From: Chryseobacterium oranimense
Lineage (GTDB): Bacteria; Bacteroidota; Bacteroidia; Flavobacteriales; Weeksellaceae
Length of the DNA: 64,000 nucleotides
Assembly (NCBI RefSeq): GCF_900129755.1
Contig: NZ_FQWT01000001.1
Coordinates: 868,001-932,000 of the forward strand
Direction: 5' to 3'
Shown: piece after piece, positions 34,307-42,026 of the stretch
Numbering within the stretch: position 1 is the first letter of the stretch
Layout: each line of letters starts with the position of its first letter
Notes under the pieces: model-generated
Told to the model about the DNA's origin: nothing
The model's input: only the letters and a program-made list of their open reading frames with translations
The model's database searches: none
Made by a program: the position numbers and the translations under genes

Positions 34307-34350
34307 TTTAAGCCTAAGGTTTTACCAATAGATATCATCTTAGGCTTAAA
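34307..34350. terminator. Bidirectional terminator between tlpA-like and DUF6520 genes
   Basis: TTTAAGCCTAAG (34307-34318) and CTTAGGCTTAAA (34339-34350) form a perfect 12-bp stem with a 20-base loop between convergent genes. It probably serves both strands. Confidence 0.7.
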
Positions 34351-34362
34351 CTGTTCTTATTC

Positions 34363-34620
34363 CTATTCTTCAACCCATCTAGCATTTGTGTGATAAGGTT
34401 GGAAATTATTAGGATCGGTATTACTACCGGACGGATTGATTTTAGTGTAATCACAGGTTTGACTAGACTGAGTTACACAATCCCCCGAAGGTCTACTTGA
34501 TTTTAATTGGTAAGTAGAACCAATTAGCACATATTCTCCAGCAGCTTTATTACTTGCAGTAAATGCGCTTCCAACGGCAAATACTACTGCCGCACCTAAT
34601 AATAATTTAAAATTTTTCAT
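34363..34620 (-). CDS. DUF6520 small exported protein, copy b
   Basis: The signal peptide (MKNFKLLLGAAVVFAVGSAF) is followed by a mature part of about 60 residues with two Cys ('SGDCVTQSSQTCDYTKINPS') and a shared end 'SGSNTDPNNF...NARWVEE'. It is a paralogue of the copy at 35027-35296: the first 25 codons and the upstream DNA are almost identical, while the middle differs. That pattern suggests a tandem duplication with fast change of the mature region. Its upstream DNA carries only a short remnant of a MauE gene, so this copy must rely on its own promoter or on the intact MauE at 35395. Function is unknown. Confidence 0.7.
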   Translation of the reverse strand: MKNFKLLLGAAVVFAVGSAFTASNKAAGEYVLIGSTYQLKSSRPSGDCVTQSSQTCDYTKINPSGSNTDPNNFQPYHTNARWVEE

Positions 34621-34757
34621 AATAAAAAGTTTTTGATTTGTTGCTTACTCTGGTTGAAGGTTTTCAGCTTCCCCTTATTTTGGACCCAATAATTTTAATT
34701 CACTTATACTGATCTAAATTATTCTAGCGGGTTATAAAGTAAATGATTGGACGAATT
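34544..34757. repeat. Long direct repeat, copy 1
   Basis: About 214 bp, from the DUF6520 signal-peptide codons through the upstream gap to a MauE remnant, is repeated nearly base for base at about 35220-35435 (offset about 677 bp). It marks a segmental duplication of the MauE-DUF6520 unit. Confidence 0.8.
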
Positions 34758-34775
34758 TATCTTGTTTGCTGGATG
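34719..34775 (-). pseudogene. Remnant of a MauE/DoxX gene (last ~18 codons)
   Basis: Read on the minus strand this stretch encodes 'ANKINSSNHLLYNPLE' and a stop. It aligns with the C-terminus of the intact MauE at 35395-35841 ('VNKKNLSDHLLYNQLQ' and a stop) at the same distance from the following DUF6520 gene. Upstream of it the similarity stops. It is what is left of a duplicated MauE copy after deletion. Confidence 0.75.
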
Positions 34776-34989
34776 GTAATTAACATAATCATAAAATATC
34801 AAAATAGCTCTTTAGTTGGAGTATGACTTTTAATTTTCCACTTCAAGATATAATGGAGATTATAGTGAAATAAATCGATTAATACGTAAATTTACAATCT
34901 GTTAGAAGTTTAAAATATCTTTATAATGGGAGTCAAAATCTAAGAACTCTAATAAAGAAAGAGATTAAATTAATAAATTCACTACAAAA

Positions 34990-35020
34990 TTTAAGGTGCC
35001 ATTAATGATAGCACCTTAAA
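34990..35020 (-). terminator. Terminator after DUF6520 copy a
   Basis: TTTAAGGTGC (34990-34999) and GCACCTTAAA (35011-35020) form a perfect 10-bp stem. On the minus strand TTTTGTAG follows. It lies 7 bp past the stop of the gene at 35027. Confidence 0.65.
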
Positions 35021-35026
35021 TATTCT

Positions 35027-35296
35027 TTAGTCCTCACCTTCAACCCATTGGGCATTTCTCGTATTAGGGGTGAAGTTATTTGGATCTGTATTACTGCCAG
35101 ATGGATTAATTTTGGTATAATCACAAATTTGACTTGGCATTTCTCGGCATTCTCCGGCAGGTCGATTTGTTTTAAGCTCATAAGTATTAGGAGCGATTAA
35201 AACATATTCTCCTGCATAAGCTTTGTTGCTAGCAGTAAAAGCGCTTCCAACGGCAAATACTACTGCCGCACCTAATAATAATTTAAAATTTTTCAT
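35027..35296 (-). CDS. DUF6520 small exported protein, copy a
   Basis: This 89-residue protein has the same signal peptide as copy b, followed by 'YAGEYVLIAPNTYELKTNRP', two Cys ('GECREMPSQICDYTKINPSG') and the conserved 'NTDPNNF' segment. It lies 98 bp downstream of the intact MauE gene on the same strand, repeating the MauE-DUF6520 order of module 1. Two Cys allow a single disulfide, compared with four Cys in the module 1 homologue. Possible roles are a secreted signal, a bacteriocin-like peptide or an envelope structural peptide; there is no direct evidence for any of them. Confidence 0.72.
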   Translation of the reverse strand: MKNFKLLLGAAVVFAVGSAFTASNKAYAGEYVLIAPNTYELKTNRPAGECREMPSQICDYTKINPSGSNTDPNNFTPNTRNAQWVEGED

Positions 35297-35435
35297 AATA
35301 AAAAGTTTTTGATTTGTTGCTTACTCTAGTTGAAGGTTTTCAGCTTCCCCTTATTTTGGACCCAATAATTTTAATTCATTTATACTGATCTAAATTATTG
35401 TAACTGGTTATAAAGTAAATGATCTGACAAGTTTT
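35220..35435. repeat. Long direct repeat, copy 2
   Basis: Second copy of the ~214-bp repeat at 34544-34757. Here its right part is the intact 3' end of the MauE gene. Confidence 0.8.
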
Positions 35436-35841
35436 TCTTGTTTACTCGAATAGCGAGTGAAGTGATCACAACGAAAAAAAGGTTAAAAATTAAATGTTGT
35501 GGCCATGTTAGATTTTTTATGACGCCTCCACATGAACACGGCACATACTCAAAAACATGAAATAGAACTAGCGCTGTATAAATTGTAAATAAGCTCATCA
35601 AAAACAATGATGCATATAAACCTATCAATCTGGCTTTTTCAAATAATAGAGCAATTACAATTGAAATTTCAGTTATTGGTATTAACCACCTTAACAATGG
35701 TGTTAAGCTATTCGGAAAGGGCTGATTATTTAAATCATAAGTAAACCCCTTAAAATCAACAAATTTGCTTACACCAGTATAGAGGAACAAAATGACCAAT
35801 AATACAACTACTATCTCCGTAAAAATTCTCTTTTTTTGCAT
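35395..35841 (-). CDS. MauE/DoxX-type redox-associated membrane protein (short form)
   Basis: The 148-residue protein has four predicted membrane helices ('IVVVLLVILFLYTGVSKFVD', 'LRWLIPITEISIVIALLFEK', 'GLYASLFLMSLFTIYTALVL', 'HLIFNLFFVVITSLAI'). It carries the 'EYVPCSCGGVIKNLTWPQHL' motif, whose two Cys are conserved in the long homologue at 18036-19631. MauE-type proteins are thought to support disulfide formation in exported partners. It is the first gene of the unit with DUF6520 copy a. A long imperfect inverted repeat stands directly upstream (35866-35936). Confidence 0.8.
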   Translation of the reverse strand: MQKKRIFTEIVVVLLVILFLYTGVSKFVDFKGFTYDLNNQPFPNSLTPLLRWLIPITEISIVIALLFEKARLIGLYASLFLMSLFTIYTALVLFHVFEYVPCSCGGVIKNLTWPQHLIFNLFFVVITSLAIRVNKKNLSDHLLYNQLQ

Positions 35842-35865
35842 GACAATGGTTTTTTAGCTTTTTCA

Positions 35866-35936
35866 TTTCTCACAGTTGAAATTTAAAGGCTATTACCATT
35901 TTTTTTTCGATATAAATTTCAAACTGTCGTGAGAAA
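35866..35936. promoter_or_regulatory. Long imperfect inverted repeat upstream of the MauE gene
   Basis: Positions 35866-35885 (TTTCTCACAGTTGAAATTTA) and the reverse complement of 35913-35936 match except for a three-base and a one-base insertion. The two arms are 27 bp apart and lie 25-95 bp upstream of the MauE start. They could be an operator, a leader hairpin, or ends of a lost element. Confidence 0.45.
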
Positions 35937-36101
35937 TAATTCAAACAAATGTAGAGGGAGAAAACAACATGATGCAACATAATGATGTTACGATTCTAGA
36001 AAAACACCATAACTTTCCTTTATTCAAAGCAAAAATTCATATTGTAATAATTCTAGAATAATAACAAAAATGACGGTCTTTGGAAGCGCCATTCTTATAA
36101 A

Positions 36102-38189
36102 TCACTTATTTTTTTTCTTTTTTTTATCAAATTCAAATGAAGTTTTACCATTTTCGTCAAGTATAATGTATGCATCAAACTTATTTCCTGATCTACTTTT
36201 CATGCCTTTCAAAAGTGATGTCCTTTTTTTGGTAATTAAGTTTTCCATTTCCTTATCACTTAGGGCAACCTCACAGACCTTCTTAAACTGAATCCATTCA
36301 CAGTTCTTATCTGGACATTTTACTACATGTTCATTAAAGATTAAATTATGAGTTTTGCATTTTGGACATTTTAATTGCAATGTATTTGGTACAAACTCAG
36401 TAGATAGAAGTTCTGTGGTAATTTCTTTAGCATAGGCTTCCATTTCATTTTGAAATAGATTAGCATTTAACTCATTATTTTCTATCTTCTGAAGAGCAAG
36501 CTCCCATTGCGCAGTCATAGCGACATCGGCTATTTTCTTTTCTTTTACGAGTTCATAAACCTGAATTCCCTTTTTGGTTGGAACTAGATTTTTTTTCTCC
36601 CGGACAATATAATTTCGATCAAACAAAACTTCAATGATAGCTGCGCGAGTGGCTGGCGTTCCAATCCCAATATTATTAAGTGATTTACGCTCTTCTTCAT
36701 TTTCAATTTGCTTCCCTGCATTTTCCATTGCCGATAGGAGACCTGCCTCAGTGTAAAGAACTGGCGGACGGGTCTTTTTTTCTAATATATTTGCCTCATT
36801 AACGCTGAGTGAATCACCCTCTTTTAATGTTGGTATATCCAATAATACCTCTTCATCATTGTCCTCATTTTTAAAGAGGTTTTGTATAGATCTCCATCCC
36901 GGATCAATCACACGGGCTCCTTTCAGAATAAATTCAAAGTGCAGTGATTCCAGCTTAACTTCAGTAATTTCTTTTGTACATTGGTAGCATATTGATTCAA
37001 GAAGCCTAATAGCAATCATATCATAGATAGCATTTTCCTTACTCGATAGGGCTGAAGGAATTTTATCTGTTATCAATAATGCATGATGATCTGTAACTTT
37101 AAGGTCATTCACAATTCTTTTATTGAATCGGCCCCATTTTACATTGTTTATCCGCTCTTTATAACCAACGCGATTCTCCAAAGCTCTGACTAGATCAGGG
37201 ATCTCCGGCCAAATGTCATTAGATATATATTTACTGCCTGTTCGGGGATATGTAATGAATTTCTGCTCATATAAGCTTTGTGCAATTGATAAAGTCTCTT
37301 CGGCAGTAAGATCTAATTTCCTATTAGCTTCTTTTTGTAAAGAAGTTAAATCGAATAGTAGAGGTGGCTGTTCGTTTGAATTACGTTTATCGACTGAATT
37401 AACAATAGAACTTCCTAAACGCTCAATCGATTTTAATACTTCGGTAGCTTTTTCTTTATCATCCCATTTTTCCTTCGATATACTGGAGAAATAGAGTCCA
37501 TCTTTTAAATATTTGAGTTCCAATTGCCAATAGGTTTCAATTTTAAAATTTTTATTGTCAATGTACCTCTTACAAATTAAGCTCAGAGTTGGTGTTTGCA
37601 CTCTTCCTAGAGAATAAATTCCATTTCCAGCTTGTAAAGATAATGCCTGAGTTGAATTTATTCCCACAAGCCAATCCGCACGGCTTCTGGCTTGGGCAGC
37701 AAAAAATAATCCATCGAAATCGGTTCCTGGCTTTAGATTGGCAAAACCTTGGTCAATAGCTTTTTCTGTTAATGAGCTAATCCATAGTCGCTCAAAAGGT
37801 TTTTTACAATTCAAATAATTATAGATATATCTAAATATTAGTTCACCTTCTCTACCAGCGTCAGTTGCAACAATTATGCTGTCACATTGTTCAAAAATAG
37901 TTTCTATTATTTTTAATTGCCTAACTGCACTGGGATCGTCAAGATAACCTTTTTCTTTTTTGACTTTTCTTACTGTAAGTAAGAATGGATCTGGCAATAT
38001 TGGTAAGTTGTCTTTTTGAAATCCGGTAATACCATATTCCGAAGGCATTCCCAAAGAAATTAAATGACCTATTGCCCAGGTAACGATATAGCCATTACCT
38101 TTTAAAAAACCTTCATTTTTTTCTGTTGCTCCCAAAAGTGCTGCAATTTCTCGCGCAACGCTTGGTTTTTCAGCTATTACTGCTTTCAT
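36102..38189 (-). CDS. topB: DNA topoisomerase III (type IA) of the ICE
   Basis: The 695-residue protein opens with the Toprim motif 'MKAVIAEKPSVAREIAALLG' and carries 'IVATDAGREGELIFRYIY' (acidic metal site). The active-site Tyr lies near 315 in 'KFITYPRTGSKYIS'. Near the C-terminus a four-Cys zinc ribbon is seen ('LKCPKCKTHNLIF', 'VVKCPDKNCEWIQF'). It relaxes and decatenates DNA through single-strand passage and is a standard gene of Bacteroidota ICEs. It follows the DUF3945 gene by 11 bp, so the two form an operon. The low-complexity Lys-rich end (KKKKKNK) is normal for ICE homologues. Confidence 0.95.
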   Translation of the reverse strand: MKAVIAEKPSVAREIAALLGATEKNEGFLKGNGYIVTWAIGHLISLGMPSEYGITGFQKDNLPILPDPFLLTVRKVKKEKGYLDDPSAVRQLKIIETIFEQCDSIIVATDAGREGELIFRYIYNYLNCKKPFERLWISSLTEKAIDQGFANLKPGTDFDGLFFAAQARSRADWLVGINSTQALSLQAGNGIYSLGRVQTPTLSLICKRYIDNKNFKIETYWQLELKYLKDGLYFSSISKEKWDDKEKATEVLKSIERLGSSIVNSVDKRNSNEQPPLLFDLTSLQKEANRKLDLTAEETLSIAQSLYEQKFITYPRTGSKYISNDIWPEIPDLVRALENRVGYKERINNVKWGRFNKRIVNDLKVTDHHALLITDKIPSALSSKENAIYDMIAIRLLESICYQCTKEITEVKLESLHFEFILKGARVIDPGWRSIQNLFKNEDNDEEVLLDIPTLKEGDSLSVNEANILEKKTRPPVLYTEAGLLSAMENAGKQIENEEERKSLNNIGIGTPATRAAIIEVLFDRNYIVREKKNLVPTKKGIQVYELVKEKKIADVAMTAQWELALQKIENNELNANLFQNEMEAYAKEITTELLSTEFVPNTLQLKCPKCKTHNLIFNEHVVKCPDKNCEWIQFKKVCEVALSDKEMENLITKKRTSLLKGMKSRSGNKFDAYIILDENGKTSFEFDKKKKKNK

Positions 38190-38200
38190 ATTAATTTATT

Positions 38201-39670
38201 TTAGGATACTCTTCGACCTCTTTTTTTAGGCGCATTGTTGGTTTCTTTTTGCGTGTTCTGCTGCCTTTTATTAGCAGGCGTACTTTGACCTGATTTTAAT
38301 GGCTCCTTGATATTTTTAGTAGCTTCATTTGTTTTTCCATCGGAATTAACAGCGACCTGGGTTTTATGAGTTTCAGCTGTGGTTGCATTTTGTTTAAGTT
38401 TATTGGGGTTTTTAAAATTAAAATCCAATTCTCCTTTTTCTTTATTTAGCCATACATATCCCGGATATTCCTTCCCAGCACCATCCTTAAAATCGGTAAT
38501 ATATACTGTTTCACCCTTGCTAAGTTTATTATACTGGTCGAATGTAAATTCTTTCCTTCTAAAAGTTTTTGGTATTTCTGCAGATTGGTTTTGAGAGTTA
38601 TCCTGTTTTTGAATTTTGGAATTTCCTTTATCAAATTGAAATTCAATATGACCTTTGAAAGCATTAAATTGGATTTCACCATTAAATAAAGTATCTCTTT
38701 TAGAAAGCATCCCTTCAAGATATACAGGCTTACCTTCCAATAAAAGATTTTTTTGATCGGGAGTAAGGGTCACTCCTTTGATAATATCATCAATACGCAT
38801 CTTTTCAACCGGAAAAGAAACTAATTGATTTGTATCCTTATCTAGCGTTATCACATGGAAAGCCTTCGTATTATTATCTGTAATTAGTTCTACAGCTCTT
38901 CCCATATTTCCTCTTTCTAATAGGTTGGTTTTATCCTCTTCGGTAAATTCATGTCCTTGAAATTTTTTATCTAATTCAATTTCATTTTTTTTGGGAAGCA
39001 TGTTAAATACCGCTAGACCATCCTTTCCCTGTTCAAGCCATAACTTAGCTTGGGTTTCAATTTCTTGATTTCCAACTTTTAACGATACTGTAAGCATGTC
39101 ATTTGTTTTATAACCTTTTAAAAGAGAGTCCAAAAGATTGAATTTCTCAAATTCCTCGCGGCTGTATCCAAGATTTTCAAGGCTTTTCCAGTCGATTTTT
39201 TCAATGGAATAGTGATTACCATTACTATTTTCCGTTTTGTTTTGTTGTTTCGCCATAGTATTTTTATTATTGTTTTTACTCAAAATATCTTTTAGTCCTT
39301 CCAGAAGCTCTTTACCTTCAAGTTTTGCTGTATCAATAAATTGCTGCATTTTTTTCGCTATCATGACAGCAGTTTCAATAGGAACTTTAAAAAAATTGAA
39401 GCGTGTGGGATTGCCGATCTGACTAAAAAAATTCTTTAAAAAATTGGAAAGCATATCTTCATTTTTGTTGAGTTTCAAAAAAGAATTTTCTTTTCTTTTA
39501 GTTGGATCAACCGTTTCAAGCTCATCTTTTTCACCAGGTTTTTTGCCGGATTTTTTCTTTATTCCTTTAACCGCGAGAATTTTATTGGTTTCTGTATCAT
39601 GGACAAGCAATGTATCTGTTAGATCATTTGCTTGATCAGATTTCTGATTTTTGGATTGATTAGTACTCAT
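38201..39670 (-). CDS. DUF4099/DUF3945-domain ICE protein
   Basis: The 489-residue hydrophilic protein has a Lys-rich N-terminal region, then a DUF4099-like domain at about 150-245 ('IEKIDWKSLENLGYSREEFE', 'LLKGYKTNDMLTVSLKVGNQ'). DUF3945-type repeats follow at about 235-330 and 370-430 ('GHEFTEEDKTNLLERGNMGR', 'FTFDQYNKLSKGETVYITDF'). The C-terminus is a Gln/Lys/Asn-rich tail ending in 'KKRGRRVS'. These domains occur together almost only on Bacteroidota conjugative elements, next to topB as here. The role is unknown, presumably in transfer DNA processing. It is probably co-transcribed with topB. Confidence 0.85.
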   Translation of the reverse strand: MSTNQSKNQKSDQANDLTDTLLVHDTETNKILAVKGIKKKSGKKPGEKDELETVDPTKRKENSFLKLNKNEDMLSNFLKNFFSQIGNPTRFNFFKVPIETAVMIAKKMQQFIDTAKLEGKELLEGLKDILSKNNNKNTMAKQQNKTENSNGNHYSIEKIDWKSLENLGYSREEFEKFNLLDSLLKGYKTNDMLTVSLKVGNQEIETQAKLWLEQGKDGLAVFNMLPKKNEIELDKKFQGHEFTEEDKTNLLERGNMGRAVELITDNNTKAFHVITLDKDTNQLVSFPVEKMRIDDIIKGVTLTPDQKNLLLEGKPVYLEGMLSKRDTLFNGEIQFNAFKGHIEFQFDKGNSKIQKQDNSQNQSAEIPKTFRRKEFTFDQYNKLSKGETVYITDFKDGAGKEYPGYVWLNKEKGELDFNFKNPNKLKQNATTAETHKTQVAVNSDGKTNEATKNIKEPLKSGQSTPANKRQQNTQKETNNAPKKRGRRVS

Positions 39671-39747
39671 AACTCTAAATTTTTGTAAATCTCAGATCAA
39701 GGTATTTTATAAATCAATAGCAATAACTAAGTTGGAATTTTATGGTA

Positions 39748-40062
39748 TTATTCGGCTTTCAATTTCCTCTTACGCTTAGTGGGAGTGTTAAAACTATCAC
39801 GAATAAATTGGTGGACATCTGATAATTTGTAATAAAGCTTACCACTAATAGTGTAATAGAGTAATTTACCATCAGACCTGTATCTCTGTAATGAACGATT
39901 ACTAATTTTTAGCATTTGAAGCAAATCCTGATTGTCTAGCAATTCTTCTCCATCAATTGCATTGTTAGTTTTCTTCATTTCTCTTACGCTCTCGGAAATC
40001 AAATCGAATCGATCCATGATTCTTTCCATCCAAGCAATAAATTCTAATCTGTCAATATTCAT
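39748..40062 (-). CDS. Small HTH (excisionase-like) protein
   Basis: I prefer the start at 40062 (MNIDRLEFIAWMERIMDRFD), because homologues of this type begin there; the frame is open upstream to 40131. A coiled N-terminal helix is followed by an HTH_17/MerR-like domain ('LLDNQDLLQMLKISNRSLQR', 'YRSDGKLLYYTISGKLYYKL') and a basic tail. Such proteins act as excisionases or transcription factors in CTnDOT-like elements. Three CTTGG repeats at exact 10-bp spacing stand upstream (40236-40260) and are a candidate binding array for this or a related protein. Confidence 0.8.
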   Translation of the reverse strand: MNIDRLEFIAWMERIMDRFDLISESVREMKKTNNAIDGEELLDNQDLLQMLKISNRSLQRYRSDGKLLYYTISGKLYYKLSDVHQFIRDSFNTPTKRKRKLKAE

Positions 40063-40235
40063 CTGTTTAAAATTTTTGTTCACAGACAAATTTCTTAGAG
40101 TAAAATAGCTCAGTAACCCAAGTTTAATCAAGAGCTGCCAAGAGAAATTGAAAATTTTTTTTTGTAATTTTTATTCTTCAGATGCTCCAATTCTCACGAA
40201 TGAAAGGTTTCTATTTTGTTGGTTTATTAGGTCAA

Positions 40236-40260
40236 CTTGGCATATCTTGGCATAACTTGG
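40236..40260. promoter_or_regulatory. Three CTTGG iterons at exact 10-bp spacing
   Basis: CTTGG occurs at 40236, 40246 and 40256, within CTTGGCATAT, CTTGGCATAA and CTTGGTAAAA. The one-helical-turn period places all copies on one DNA face. They lie between the rteC-like terminator and the HTH gene. Confidence 0.6.
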
Positions 40261-40261
40261 T

Positions 40262-40289
40262 AAAAAAAAGACAACCTATTGGCTGTCTT
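40262..40289 (-). terminator. Terminator of the RteC-like gene
   Basis: On the minus strand AAGACAGCC, loop AATA, GGTTGTCTT and a run of T's form a classic rho-independent terminator 12 bp past the stop at 40302. Confidence 0.8.
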
Positions 40290-40301
40290 AATCAAATAAT
40301 G

Positions 40302-41150
40302 TTATAGGTTCCTGCTCATGTATTCTTCTAAACTTACTTTAAGATGGTCAAGAAAAGCTGTTTTACTTCCGGACCTGACTTTCATTCGGTGGAAAGCATG
40401 GTGGAAATCGCCTAGTTCTATCTGGAAAAGTGTTTCAATTATGGTACTGATTTTTGATATTGCCAATCGACCATTGGATAAAGACCTGGCAGCATATAAT
40501 GCATATATTAACTCTATTAGAGCGTTCTTAGAATCGGTCCAGAACATATCATCGTAATTGGTATATGTTAGCGATGGTGAATCATATTCATTGTCAGGGC
40601 TCAACCTATTTCTTATATAAGTATATAATAGTTCATCTGCAATGATATGAGCGACTTTATAGTCATAATATGTTGAAAAATTTGGATCGATTTCAAAGAC
40701 AAAACTATTTAGTCCTTCTATTATATCAATATTTCCTAAAGCAAAATATTTCTTATCCAGATCTTTACGATCTGATTTTATATATCGATAAAAATCTGAA
40801 TCTACAAAATGCTCCTGAAATTCTTTGTTTAATTTTTCAAGTTCATTTTCGAAATATATCTTATAAAGTTCACCAGCTTTTGTTGGACAAGATGTTTCAA
40901 TTCTATATACCTTATTATAATAAATAAGCTTTCCTAGAAGTTGTGGTTTTACGTATTTAAAAAAATTGATCTCCTGATCTTTATCAATGAAACCTTTGTC
41001 TGATACAAGCTTTTTTGTTTCATTCAATAATTCTCGGAGAGAGGTCGCCATTTGATAGGCTTCTTTTATAACCTTTTCTTTAGTTAGCGTAATTTTGCAT
41101 TCTTGAATTTCAATACGTTTTACTATTGTATCATAAATTGATTTTGTCAT
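40302..41150 (-). CDS. RteC-like ICE regulatory protein
   Basis: The 282-residue protein carries the RteC family core: 'FFKYVKPQLLGKLIYYNKVY', 'RIETSCPTKAGELYKIYF', 'FYRYIKSDRKDLDKKYFALG' and 'ALIELIYALYAARSLSNGRL'. In CTnDOT, RteC activates excision genes. Homologues in other Bacteroidota ICEs are assumed to play the same role, though they often lack the RteA/RteB two-component pair, and none is visible here. It has its own terminator and a 414-bp AT-rich gap upstream. It is of full family length. Confidence 0.88.
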   Translation of the reverse strand: MTKSIYDTIVKRIEIQECKITLTKEKVIKEAYQMATSLRELLNETKKLVSDKGFIDKDQEINFFKYVKPQLLGKLIYYNKVYRIETSCPTKAGELYKIYFENELEKLNKEFQEHFVDSDFYRYIKSDRKDLDKKYFALGNIDIIEGLNSFVFEIDPNFSTYYDYKVAHIIADELLYTYIRNRLSPDNEYDSPSLTYTNYDDMFWTDSKNALIELIYALYAARSLSNGRLAISKISTIIETLFQIELGDFHHAFHRMKVRSGSKTAFLDHLKVSLEEYMSRNL

Positions 41151-41564
41151 GGTAAAAATATATTTGAAAGGTTCTCATTATCAGGTCCAGTGATCAGCAG
41201 TCCTAAAAATATAATATTTTTCCCTTTGTGGCGATTTATTTAATTTATCAATTAATTATATATTATTTTGCTAATAACCTTTATTACATTTTTAAATTTT
41301 TATTGAAATATTTTATTCGTTCATAATTTGATTCATAAGCAATTTAAATTAATGTAAGGTGAAATTATTTGCTGTTTAATATTTGAGTGTGATTAGCAAA
41401 TATTCGTTGTGTGATGTTTGATATAACAGGAACTAATTGACAAAATTTGTTCTAATAGGCGACTTACGTGCTAAGAGATAGATCTCCTTTATATATGGTC
41501 TAAACTATTGTAAATAAAAACCTTCCAAAATAAAGTTGGAAGGTTTAAAATGCTTGTATGATTT
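41151..41564. other. AT-rich intergenic region, no gene seen
   Basis: The 414-bp gap between the RteC-like and HTH genes has no plausible reading frame. It contains an inverted pair, AATTATTTGCT (41363-41373) and AGCAAATATT (41395-41404), and the terminator of the upstream HTH gene at 41511-41545. The promoter of the RteC-like gene must be here but I cannot place it. Confidence 0.4.
41511..41545 (-). terminator. Terminator of the HTH gene 41565-41906
   Basis: AACCTTCCAA (41519-41528) and TTGGAAGGTT (41536-41545) form a perfect 10-bp stem; the minus strand continues with TTTTATTTAC. Confidence 0.8.
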
Positions 41565-41906
41565 CTAATGCCATCTTTTTTTTGTTATTCTTTTTAAGAT
41601 AGCATTACCATCACTACTTAATTCATTTAAGGATTTTTCTTTACCCTCTTGAATCCATTCTAATAGTTCCATTTTAGAAAAATGCAATCTATTTCCCTTT
41701 TTATAAAACGGTATTTCGCGTAGACAAACTTTAGAATATAATGTTGGTAATGATAATTTTAAAATTTTGCAAGCCTCTTTCGCATCAATAAATTCAAGTT
41801 CTGGCATTTCATTTTGGATACGATCCAATAAAATTTCTTCTAAACTTTCCAATCTTTCTTCAATTCTTCTAAGAATATTTGGTATTTGATCAAATGTATA
41901 TTCCAT
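41565..41906 (-). CDS. Small HTH (excisionase-like) protein
   Basis: The 113-residue protein has an N-terminal coiled segment ('NILRRIEERLESLEEILLD') and an HTH_17 domain ('IDAKEACKILKLSLPTLYSK', then 'FYKKGNRLHFSKMELLEWIQ'). It lies between the integrase (121 bp upstream on the same strand) and its own terminator. Small HTH proteins in this place are usually recombination directionality factors. A poly-A/T tract of nine or ten bases separates it from the upstream region. Confidence 0.82.
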   Translation of the reverse strand: MEYTFDQIPNILRRIEERLESLEEILLDRIQNEMPELEFIDAKEACKILKLSLPTLYSKVCLREIPFYKKGNRLHFSKMELLEWIQEGKEKSLNELSSDGNAILKRITKKRWH

Positions 41907-42026
41907 TTTTTTTTTTTCAAGTTAATAAGACCTTGAAAAACGTTCTTGATAATGACTTGATCTGTCGTAATTTGTCTTTTGAAGGTATTTATAGCTTACT
42001 AACTATTTCATAAAATCTCAAAATTA

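Noticed and set aside
35395..35841. Possible vitamin K epoxide reductase-like or DoxX respiratory protein
   Set aside because: The PCSCGG motif and helix order fit MauE better; no thioredoxin-like partner domain is fused.
35993..36060. Two ATTCTAGAA palindromes taken for a paired operator
   Set aside because: Short AT-rich palindromes about 58 bp apart in an AT-rich gap; chance is likely and no other support was found.
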